This document shows, one piece after another, positions 6,168 to 12,745 of a stretch of 17,221 nucleotides of DNA (the first letter of the stretch is position 1; every line of letters starts with the position of its first letter). Both the position numbers and the translations under genes were made by a program. The DNA lies in assembly GCA_035286745.1 (NCBI GenBank), contig DATECU010000363.1:1-17221 (forward strand). Reading direction: 5' to 3'. The notes beneath the pieces are model-generated. The model was not told the DNA's origin. It ran no database searches and saw only the letters and a list, made by a program, of their open reading frames with translations. Source of the stretch: DATECU01 sp035286745 (GTDB lineage: Bacteria; Acidobacteriota; Vicinamibacteria; Fen-336).

Positions 6168-8117
6168 GCGACCGAAGGCCTTGGTCAGGTTCAGGGTCAC
6201 GCTGCGCCCCAGGGTCTCGCCCTTGAAGCCGCGGTCGTTGGCCACCTCCACGTGGGCGTCGTCCAGGGCGTTGAAGGCTCGCAAGGACACCACGAACCCC
6301 TTGAGGTCGAGGCTCACCTGCGGATTCACCAGCAGGTAGCTCTCTTGAAGCGTCTCGCTCACCGAGTGGGTCCACACGTCGAAGCTCAATTTGCCGGTGG
6401 TGAGGTGAAGACCGGCCGAGACCTTGTGCCGCGGGATGTCGCGCTCGATCTCGACCCCGGTGGCGGCGTTCTCGAAGCGCTGGTAGGCGTAGTGCGTCGC
6501 CAAACGCAGCCGGCCGCGCTCCCAGTCGAGCCCGACCTCGAACCCCTTGCCATTCCGGTCTTCGAGGTTCTGGAACTGCTGGATCACGGTAACCGTGGGG
6601 TGCTGGGGGACGCTGCCGGCGGCCACGTTGGTGGTGACGGTGCCCACCAGGTTCAGCACCTTGGCGGTCCAGCCCTCCAGGAACAGGCGCAGGTCGGAGG
6701 AGCCAAGGCGCACCCGCCCGTGGTAGCCGGCCTCCCAGGCCTCGATGCTCTCGGGATCCAGGTCCAGGTTAGGCGCCTGATAGCCGTCCCGGTTGCCGAT
6801 GCGGCGGCGGAAGTCGTAGAAGTTCTCGTTGAAGCTGGGATCGCGATGGCCGCGTCCGAAGGAAGCCCGCAGCGAATGGTCCTTGACCGGGGTCACCACC
6901 ACGGCCGCGTTGGCGTCCACCTGGAGCGGAATCTCCGGGTGGTCGGACACGCCTACGGCTCCGAACAGGCTCAGCTTGTCCTTCACCACTTGCTGCTCGT
7001 CCTGCACGAAGAGGCCCCACACCGTCTGCGAGTGAGGGGTCGCGATGCTGGTGAAGGTGGAGCGCTGGTAGCGGGCGGTGCCGCCCACCGTCACCGTCGA
7101 GGTGGAGAAGGGGCGGAGCGTCTTGTCCGCGCTCAGATTCAGGGCTCGAGCACTGTCGGTCAAGGGCTGCACCGGTCCGGTTCGCTCCCGGAGCTCGGAA
7201 TCCTGGGGGCTGTACGAGAGCTGGGCATGGAAGTCCGGGCGCCCGTAGGCCAGGCGGAAGTGAGGCCAGGTGAAATCGCGGGTCTGGGTGGTCACCACCG
7301 TGAGCGAGGCCAGATCGCCCTTGGTGACGCCGGCTTCGAGGTCGATCCGGCTGTCGTCGGAGAAGCCGCGCGACACCGCCGCCAGCAGGTCGCCCTTACG
7401 GATGGCGGCCGAGGGACCGGTCTCGGCGTCCTCCAGAGTGGCCCAGGTGCTGGTGTAGGTGTAGCCCCCCACCAGCTTGTACGACCAGGCGCCGGCGCGT
7501 CCGGCATGGCGGAAGCTGGCCCCCGCGGTGTCGCGGTTGCCGCCAGTGAGCGAGACCAGGGTGCCCTTCACCTCGTCCGGAGCATAGGTCGTTATGCTGA
7601 TGATGCCGGCCAGGGCGTTGGTGCCGTAGATGGCGCCTACCGGGCCCTTGATGACCTCGATGCGTTTGATGTCCTCCAGGCGGACCGGAGCGTTCTCGAA
7701 GAAGGGCACCCCCGCCACCTGGAACTCCAGCCGCCGGCCGTCGATCAGCACCAGCATGTTGTTCACGAACACCTCGGAGGTGCCGCGCGCGGAGACCGAG
7801 ATGTGGCCGGGGAACGACTCCAGCACGTCCAGGCCGGGGACGGTGCGGAACAGCTCGCCCAGGCTGGTGACGCCGGCGCGGCGGATGTCGTCGGGCGTCA
7901 GCACCGAGACCGACACCGGGGCCTTGGCCAAATCGATTCGAGTCTTGGTGGCGGCCACCACGATGTCCTTGTTCAGCAACTCCTCCAGGCTGATCTGGGC
8001 GTAGTCCTTGCGGCCCGAGACCGGCTCCGCCAGCGGCTGGCTGGCCGCAACCGGCGTCTGCGCGGTCAGGCTCGCGGGCACCGTCAGGATCAGAAACCAG
8101 GCCAGAAGATGACGCAT
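6165..8117 (-). CDS. TonB-dependent outer-membrane receptor
   Basis: A 650-aa TonB-dependent receptor, which would bind an extracellular ligand and import it across the outer membrane using TonB-ExbBD energy. It has a signal peptide (MRHLLAWFLILTVPASLTAQ) and then a short leader (SLEELLNKDIVVAATKTRID). A plug domain follows, with PVSVSVLTPDDIRRAG, the LFRTVPGLDV block, VLIDGRRLE and IKRIEVIKGPVGAIYGTNALAGIISITT. The remainder is beta-barrel, with FGRGHRDPSFNENFYDFRR and a C terminus in LNLTKAFGR. The ATG at 8117 is preceded by AAGAGGAGAGGG. A GTG at 8135 in the same frame would add a basic six-residue tail and overlap the upstream stop. The gene follows the YfiR-like gene by 14 bases and runs into larA by a TGATG overlap. 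The ligand cannot be read from sequence. Candidates from context are a nickel complex or an organic hydroxy acid. Confidence 0.94.
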   Translation of the reverse strand: MRHLLAWFLILTVPASLTAQTPVAASQPLAEPVSGRKDYAQISLEELLNKDIVVAATKTRIDLAKAPVSVSVLTPDDIRRAGVTSLGELFRTVPGLDVLESFPGHISVSARGTSEVFVNNMLVLIDGRRLEFQVAGVPFFENAPVRLEDIKRIEVIKGPVGAIYGTNALAGIISITTYAPDEVKGTLVSLTGGNRDTAGASFRHAGRAGAWSYKLVGGYTYTSTWATLEDAETGPSAAIRKGDLLAAVSRGFSDDSRIDLEAGVTKGDLASLTVVTTQTRDFTWPHFRLAYGRPDFHAQLSYSPQDSELRERTGPVQPLTDSARALNLSADKTLRPFSTSTVTVGGTARYQRSTFTSIATPHSQTVWGLFVQDEQQVVKDKLSLFGAVGVSDHPEIPLQVDANAAVVVTPVKDHSLRASFGRGHRDPSFNENFYDFRRRIGNRDGYQAPNLDLDPESIEAWEAGYHGRVRLGSSDLRLFLEGWTAKVLNLVGTVTTNVAAGSVPQHPTVTVIQQFQNLEDRNGKGFEVGLDWERGRLRLATHYAYQRFENAATGVEIERDIPRHKVSAGLHLTTGKLSFDVWTHSVSETLQESYLLVNPQVSLDLKGFVVSLRAFNALDDAHVEVANDRGFKGETLGRSVTLNLTKAFGR

Positions 8118-8131
8118 AGACCCTCTCCTCT

Positions 8132-8686
8132 TCACTGGATCACCCGCGCCAAACGCAACAAGGCGAGATCGAACTCGGTCCCGCAGGCCTTGCTGGAAGG
8201 CAGGTTGACCACGATCTGGGGCTTGCCGCCCTGGGCTCCCACCCCGAAGGCGAGACCCCGATCCACTTCGTCCAGGCTGGTGGCCACCGCCAGCACCTGC
8301 CGCGATTCGCAGACCCGCTTGATCTGGCCGATCTCCTCGCGGCTGAAACCGGGCATCACGTAGGCGGCGGCCCAGCGCCGCTCACGCAGCGTCTGGTCCA
8401 GGGCGTCCGCGGTCACCTCCTCGAAGGTCACCGGCAGACCGCTCACCGTGCGGTCGGGCAGCGCCCGGACCGCCGCCAGCAGCTCCTCGGCGGGCCCCCG
8501 GCCGGCCTTGGCCGGCACCACGATAGCGATCCGGACCTGATCCCCGGCCCGGGTCTTCAGGTTGCGGTCGTAGGTCAAGGCCTTGAGCAGCAGGGGGACC
8601 TGGATGTCGAAGGGAGCGGTCGCCCCTCCGGCCCGGGCGGGAACCGCGATCGCCAGCGCGACCGCGAGCAAGGCTACGCGTCTCAT
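8132..8686 (-). CDS. YfiR/DUF4154-family exported protein
   Basis: A 184-aa exported protein that I place in the YfiR (DUF4154) family. YfiR of Pseudomonas is a periplasmic regulator that restrains a membrane diguanylate cyclase. Many relatives sit next to TonB receptors and HAMP-containing sensors, with unknown roles. Visible features are a signal peptide (MRRVALLAVALAIAVPARA), a PFDIQVPLLLKALTYDRNL start to the mature domain, QVRIAIVVPAKAG, the middle RRWAAAYVMPGFS, and the late VLAVATSLDEVDRGLAFGV ... KPQIVVNL segment, which is the usual YfiR layout. Two cysteines (CESRQ, KACGT) could pair. The ATG at 8686 has GGAGGAGAAGG upstream. A longer frame to 9028 lies inside the chemoreceptor gene and is rejected. 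Its position between a chemoreceptor and a TonB receptor suggests a periplasmic link between ligand and signalling protein. That is inference. Confidence 0.82.
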   Translation of the reverse strand: MRRVALLAVALAIAVPARAGGATAPFDIQVPLLLKALTYDRNLKTRAGDQVRIAIVVPAKAGRGPAEELLAAVRALPDRTVSGLPVTFEEVTADALDQTLRERRWAAAYVMPGFSREEIGQIKRVCESRQVLAVATSLDEVDRGLAFGVGAQGGKPQIVVNLPSSKACGTEFDLALLRLARVIQ

Positions 8687-8700
8687 GGTCCTTCTCCTCC

Positions 8701-11112
8701 TCACGCCTTGCCGCCGGCGGCGCGCCGGGGCACGAAGGCCACCGGCGGGGCTGCCGTCATCCGCGGCGCCTGATCGATGTGGAAGCGGGCCACCATCTCC
8801 TGCAAGGCCTCGGCCTGCACCGCCAGCTCCTGCGAGGACGCGGCCAGGCGCATGGAGCCCGAGGTGTTCTGGTGGACCATGTCCTTCATGCGTTCGGCGG
8901 CGCGCACCACCTGGTCGGCGCCCGAGGACTGCTCTTCCATGGCGGAGGCGATCTCCTGGGTGATCTCGTTGAGCTTGGAGATGGCCTGGTTGATCTGCTC
9001 GCTGCCCGCCGACTGCTCGGCCGCGCAACCGTCGATCTCCTTGGAGATCTCCGCCACCGACTTCACCGTCTCGTCGATGCGGCCCAGGGCTTTCGACACC
9101 TCCTCGGTGCGGGTGAAGCCCTGGACCATGACCTGGGTGGAGCGGTCCATGTTGGCGACCGTGGCCTGCACCTCGCGCTGAATGCCCTGAATCAACTGAC
9201 CGATCTCGCTGGTGGAGCGGGCGCTGCGTTCGGCGAGCTTGCGCACCTCGTCGGCCACCACCGCGAAGCCCACGCCGTGCTCTCCGGCGCGGGCGGCCTC
9301 GATGGCGGCGTTCAGCGCCAGCAGGTTGGTCTGGGTGGCGATGTCGGTGATGACGCCGATGATCTTGCCGATGCTCTCGGCACGCAGCCCCAGGGCCTGA
9401 ATCAGCTTGGCGTTGTCCTCCATGGTGGCCCGGATGTCGCCCATGCCCTCGGACGCCTTGCCCATGGCCCCACGACCCTCGACCACCGCCTCGTTCGAGC
9501 GCCGCGCCATCTCGTTCAGCCGGCCGGCGATCTGGGCTATGCGTTGGATGGAGCGGACCATCTGCTGGATAGAAGCGGCGGTCTGGGTCACCGAAGCCGC
9601 CTGGGCCGAGACGTTGCGCCCAACGTTTTGGATGTTGGAGCCCATCTCGTGCATGGTCGAGGTCATCTCCTCGACCGCGGCGGCCGCGCTCTCACCACTT
9701 CGCGCCGATTCCTCGGCCGAGGCGGCGATGGCCCCGCTGGTGGCGGCCACCTGGTCGGAAGCCTCGCGCAGGCGGGCGATCATGTCCTTGAGGTTCGCCG
9801 CCATCCGGGCGATGGACTGGCCCAGCACGTCGCCCTCGCCCTTGGACTTCACGTCCGCCCGCAGATCGCCTTCGGCGATCCGGCTGGCGATGTCGGCCAT
9901 GTCCCGGAGGTAGCTGAGCATCTGGTTGAAGGCCTGGGCCATGGCGTCCTTCGCCGAACGGGGGTCGATCTTGCCGGTGAACTGGCCCTCGGCGATGCGC
10001 CCGGCGGTGAGCGCCATCTCCGAGAGGTACTCGGTCATGCGCCGGAAGGCGTCGGCCATGGCCCCGATCTCGTCGTCGGAACGGGCCAGGATCTCCTGGT
10101 GCACTTCGCCCTGGCTGATGCGTTCGGCGACCTCTGCCATCTCCACCAGAGGCTTGGAGAAGCGCTGGGCCATGAGCGCCGCGGTGCCGCCGATGACCAC
10201 GGTGGTGATGAGGCCCAGGATCAGGAACTGCCAGAACAGGGCGTTGACCGCGGCCAGCGCGTCGCTCTCTTCCTCGCGCGCCACCGCCACCAAACGCTGG
10301 CCGGCATAGCTGCCGAAGCCGGCTTCCGCCGCCCAGCCCACCAGGAAGCTGCGCCCGGTCTCGCGTTGGGTGTAGGAGAAGGAGCCGCGGCTCAGGGTGG
10401 AAGACGCCGTCTGCCGCGCCATCTCTTCCACCAGGATGGTGTCGTCGGCGCCTCCGCGCCCGGCAGCCAGGATGCGGCCCTTCTTGGGATCCAGGATCAG
10501 CAGCTCGCCGCTGCGCCCGAATTTCTCCTTCTTGGCCAGGCCCTCGTCGAAGAGGGCACCCCAGTTCACCCAGGAGGCCACCACCCCCATCAGCCGTCCG
10601 GAGGCGCGGTCCTTCAAGGGGGCGGAGAAGACGACGGTGAGCGCGCCGGTCTGGGACGACTTCAACACCTCTGGGGTGAAGTACACGTCGCCGCGCAGGG
10701 CACCCTTGAACCAGTCCTCGGCGCCCTCGTTCTTGCCCAAGAGCGAGGAGTCCGATGACCCCGCCACCACGCCGGCAGCGTCGGTCACCGAGAAGAGCGT
10801 GTAGACCGGGGCGTAGGTCCGGACCATGGCGGCCAGGACCTCCGACTTCTGTTCGGGCGCGGCGATGTCGACACCCAGGACCGGGTTTTGGGCGATGACC
10901 TGGATGTCGCCGTAGCGGTCGAAGAGGTTCCGAGAGAGCTTGTCGACAGCCGAGGCCGCCCGGTCCTCCAGGGCGCCCTTGACCTTTCCGGTCAGCGACT
11001 TGCGTCCGTTGTCGTAGGCCAGGAAGCCGAACACACCCAGGGGAACCAGGGCGACTCCCAGAAGGACCAGGGCCAGCTTGCGCTGGATTCCGCGGGGAAG
11101 CTTGAGCAGCAC
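8701..11112 (-). CDS. Methyl-accepting chemotaxis protein, dCache sensor, multiple HAMP units
   Basis: A transmembrane chemoreceptor of about 803 aa. In order: TM1 (about 13-33, LALVLLGVALVPLGVFGFLA), a periplasmic dCache-type sensor with WFKGALRGDVYFTPEV and LMGVVASWVNW, TM2 (about 293-314), and a HAMP domain. Two further HAMP-like repeats follow (each with GRIAEG or SRIAEG followed by an acidic patch). The cytoplasmic coiled-coil signalling domain has its tip at VVADEVRKLAERSARSTSEI. There is no NWETF-type CheR-docking pentapeptide; the tail ends PRRAAGGKA. The start chosen is GTG 11112, with GAGG six bases upstream and TM1 soon after. An ATG at 11184 or a TTG at 11214 would add a soluble stretch with no ribosome site. 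Its stop lies 14 bases from the YfiR-like ATG, so it probably leads the five-gene cluster. Confidence 0.93.
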   Translation of the reverse strand: MLLKLPRGIQRKLALVLLGVALVPLGVFGFLAYDNGRKSLTGKVKGALEDRAASAVDKLSRNLFDRYGDIQVIAQNPVLGVDIAAPEQKSEVLAAMVRTYAPVYTLFSVTDAAGVVAGSSDSSLLGKNEGAEDWFKGALRGDVYFTPEVLKSSQTGALTVVFSAPLKDRASGRLMGVVASWVNWGALFDEGLAKKEKFGRSGELLILDPKKGRILAAGRGGADDTILVEEMARQTASSTLSRGSFSYTQRETGRSFLVGWAAEAGFGSYAGQRLVAVAREEESDALAAVNALFWQFLILGLITTVVIGGTAALMAQRFSKPLVEMAEVAERISQGEVHQEILARSDDEIGAMADAFRRMTEYLSEMALTAGRIAEGQFTGKIDPRSAKDAMAQAFNQMLSYLRDMADIASRIAEGDLRADVKSKGEGDVLGQSIARMAANLKDMIARLREASDQVAATSGAIAASAEESARSGESAAAAVEEMTSTMHEMGSNIQNVGRNVSAQAASVTQTAASIQQMVRSIQRIAQIAGRLNEMARRSNEAVVEGRGAMGKASEGMGDIRATMEDNAKLIQALGLRAESIGKIIGVITDIATQTNLLALNAAIEAARAGEHGVGFAVVADEVRKLAERSARSTSEIGQLIQGIQREVQATVANMDRSTQVMVQGFTRTEEVSKALGRIDETVKSVAEISKEIDGCAAEQSAGSEQINQAISKLNEITQEIASAMEEQSSGADQVVRAAERMKDMVHQNTSGSMRLAASSQELAVQAEALQEMVARFHIDQAPRMTAAPPVAFVPRRAAGGKA

Positions 11113-11118
11113 GCTACA

Positions 11119-11122
11119 CCTC
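11119..11122 (-). promoter_or_regulatory. Ribosome-binding site for the GTG start of the chemoreceptor
   Basis: GAGG on the minus strand lies six bases before the GTG at 11112. No comparable site precedes the alternative ATG at 11184 or TTG at 11214. The evidence is modest because the match is only four bases. Confidence 0.4.
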
Positions 11123-11230
11123 GCAACAGACGGCTGGTCCTTCAAGAAACGTTCCTGGCCGAAACTCCCTGTTTCTGGGGGCATTGGGAGCGTTTGGTGT
11201 CGAGTGCTTGTCAAAGTGGCCGAGCGCGGC

Positions 11231-11245
11231 CTGCCAGTCTGGCAG
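11231..11245. promoter_or_regulatory. Perfect 7-1-7 palindrome, candidate operator
   Basis: CTGCCAG-T-CTGGCAG is a perfect inverted repeat with a single central base. It lies in the 219-base region between the chemoreceptor gene (starting leftward at 11112) and the divergent membrane-protein gene (starting at 11332). A dimeric transcription factor site fits the position. A small hairpin would have no room for a loop, so a DNA-level role is more likely than an RNA one. No T-run follows on either strand. Confidence 0.4.
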
Positions 11246-11331
11246 CCCGTCGCTGAGGCGGCTGTTCCGGCCGGGGTGGGCTCGCGGGGACGGGCTCACG
11301 CCGGCAGGCGGCGAGGCCTCACAATCCCAGG

Positions 11332-11832
11332 ATGGACATCGAGAGGAAGATCCGCCTCTGGCTTCTGCTCTTCATGGCCGGCCTGCTGCTGAGCGGCCTC
11401 ACCGCCTTTCCCCTGGAGTGGGAGACCCGCCTCCTCGACCGCTGGGCGCACGACCCTGGGGTGGGCATTGCCGGCCGCTTCCCCGAGCTGGCCGCCTGGC
11501 TCGCCCGGGTCCACGAGGGCCTGCGCGAGACCTACGCTCGCTACCCGTTCGTGGCCTACGGGACCGACTGGCTGGCCTTCGCCCACCTGGTGATCGCGGT
11601 GGCCTTTCTGGGCCCGCTGCGAGATCCCGTGCGCAACGTTTGGGTGGTGGAGTTCGGGATGATCGCTTGCGCCCTGGTCATCCCGCTGGCCCTGATCGCC
11701 GGGCCCCTGCGCGGGATCCCCTGGTTCTGGCGGGTCATCGACTGCTGGTTCGGCTTGCTGGGACTGGTCCCGCTGGTCCTCGCCTATCGCTTGATTCGAC
11801 GCCTCCCGGCGACGCCTTCGACGCAGGCCTGA
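11332..11832 (+). CDS. Small integral membrane protein, unknown function
   Basis: I do not recognise this 166-aa protein. It starts with basic residues (MDIERKIR) and a first membrane segment (about 9-29). A soluble stretch of about 50 residues follows, rich in Trp, Arg and acidic residues (WETRLLDRWAHDPGVG, RVHEGLRETYARYPFVAYGTDW). Three more hydrophobic segments lie at about 80-98, 105-127 and 132-155, and the protein ends in a short basic tail. The pattern suggests a four-helix inner-membrane protein. It is the only plus-strand gene in the right two-thirds of the window and diverges from the chemoreceptor. The ATG is preceded by a weak CAGG. Codon use and GC richness match the neighbours, which supports a real gene. 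Confidence 0.7.
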   Translation: MDIERKIRLWLLLFMAGLLLSGLTAFPLEWETRLLDRWAHDPGVGIAGRFPELAAWLARVHEGLRETYARYPFVAYGTDWLAFAHLVIAVAFLGPLRDPVRNVWVVEFGMIACALVIPLALIAGPLRGIPWFWRVIDCWFGLLGLVPLVLAYRLIRRLPATPSTQA

Positions 11833-11835
11833 CCC

Positions 11836-11865
11836 CTACCACTTGGGGCGGCAGGTGGCGGTCAC
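11836..11865 (-). pseudogene. Second copy of the last nine codons plus stop of the downstream-oriented gene
   Basis: On the minus strand this reads V-T-A-T-C-R-P-K-W-stop, identical in protein to the end of the exported protein gene at 11917. Of 30 bases, 27 match, and the three differences (GTG/GTC, CGC/CGA, CCC/CCG) are all silent third-position changes. The two copies are 81 bases apart and in the same frame. The 17 codons between the first stop and this copy are open but show no clear similarity to the gene. It may be the remnant of a tandem paralogue whose body was deleted, or a readthrough extension ending in the same tail. Confidence 0.6.
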
Positions 11866-11916
11866 CCCAAGGCGAGGCCAAGTCCCGCTAGAGGGGTTGC
11901 GTACAGTGCGCGGCGC

Positions 11917-12618
11917 CTACCACTTCGGTCGGCAGGTGGCGGTGACCCAGGGGGGAAGCCGTTCGGCGCCGGGGTAGAGCAGCCTCTTCTCGCCACGGTG
12001 GACTCGGCGCCAGGCGGTCACGGCATCCTGGAGGGTCTCGAAGCCCTCAACCAGCTCGAAGGTGGCGCCGGGCACGTTCACCGACCAGTAGGCGGGCATG
12101 GGGTCTTCGCGCAGCGAATAGCTCACCCCGCCCGGTCTGCTGACCCGATAGAGGAAGTACCGAGGCGGGCCCTTGGGTCCGAACTTCTTGGCCAGCGCGG
12201 CGCCCAGGGCGGCGAAGTCCAGGTAGGGAGCCGGATGCGGGCGGTAGGCGCGCATCTCGCCCTCGCTGGGGGCGCCACCGACCGAGGGGCCGCATTCGAG
12301 ATCGGTGTCGGCCAGCAGCCGCTCCAGCATCACCTGCGGGGCCTTGCCCTTGACCTCGACCGCGGTGTCGAAGCGGGGCAGGGTGGGCTGTCCCGCCAGC
12401 AGGCGCTCGACGTGCTTGTCGATGTTGAGCTGGAGTCGGTCTGAGCGCTTTGGCTCGGCGGGCGTGGGAGATGGGGTGGCTACCGGAGCCGGCGAGGACT
12501 GGGGCATCGCCGCGGCGATAGCCCCTCCCCCGAGAATGGCGAGAAACGCAGCCCAGCACGCCAGCAGCCCGCGGCGGGAGATGGGAAGGCGAGACGGGTT
12601 CTGGAAAGCGCGACCCAT
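11917..12618 (-). CDS. Exported protein of unknown function, possible Tat signal
   Basis: I do not recognise this 233-aa protein. The N terminus (SRLPISRRGLLACW, then a hydrophobic stretch of about 20 residues ending IAAAMPQS) resembles a twin-arginine signal, S-R-R-x-L-L, so folded export to the periplasm is possible. An ordinary Sec signal or membrane anchor is the alternative. A Pro/Ser/Ala-rich linker (SSPAPVATPSPTPAEP) follows. The globular part includes LECGPSVGGAPSEGEMRAYR, KKFGPKGPPRYFLYRVSRPG and a C-terminal TATCRPKW. Its two mature cysteines (LECGP and TATCRP) could form a disulfide. The ATG at 12618 is chosen because the signal begins there. The frame is open to 12792, but the extra part would overlap the DUF4340 gene. 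It lies 127 bases after the DUF4340 gene, so it may or may not share the Gld-type transcript. A duplicate of its tail follows at 11836. Confidence 0.72.
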   Translation of the reverse strand: MGRAFQNPSRLPISRRGLLACWAAFLAILGGGAIAAAMPQSSPAPVATPSPTPAEPKRSDRLQLNIDKHVERLLAGQPTLPRFDTAVEVKGKAPQVMLERLLADTDLECGPSVGGAPSEGEMRAYRPHPAPYLDFAALGAALAKKFGPKGPPRYFLYRVSRPGGVSYSLREDPMPAYWSVNVPGATFELVEGFETLQDAVTAWRRVHRGEKRLLYPGAERLPPWVTATCRPKW

Positions 12619-12745
12619 GCTGGGTTGGACGCGTGCGCTCCCGGGCCGGTTTGATCCCCGCAGGATCGCGCGGCCCTTGGGTTCTTGAGCCAACGGTTGA
12701 GCGGCACCCGACTCGCGCGCCGCCGGCGCGAGGTCGACGACCCGC

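Noticed and set aside
4813..6339. A 508-aa plus-strand open frame opposite larA
   Set aside because: No recognisable motif or ribosome site. The minus strand carries the conserved LarA residues.
6252..8363. A 703-aa open frame on the plus strand, antisense to the TonB receptor
   Set aside because: It is a composition-driven shadow. The minus-strand frame has a signal peptide, plug motifs and a ribosome site, while this frame shows only low-complexity Gly/Val/His/Gln-rich sequence.
8779..10758. A 659-aa plus-strand open frame opposite the chemoreceptor
   Set aside because: It is rich in Gly, His, Leu and Asp with no domain, and mirrors the third-position GC bias of the real chemoreceptor gene.
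11200..11216. TTGACA on the minus strand upstream of the chemoreceptor, as a -35 box
   Set aside because: No acceptable -10 sequence lies 16-18 bases downstream (the position reads GCTCCC), so a promoter cannot be claimed.
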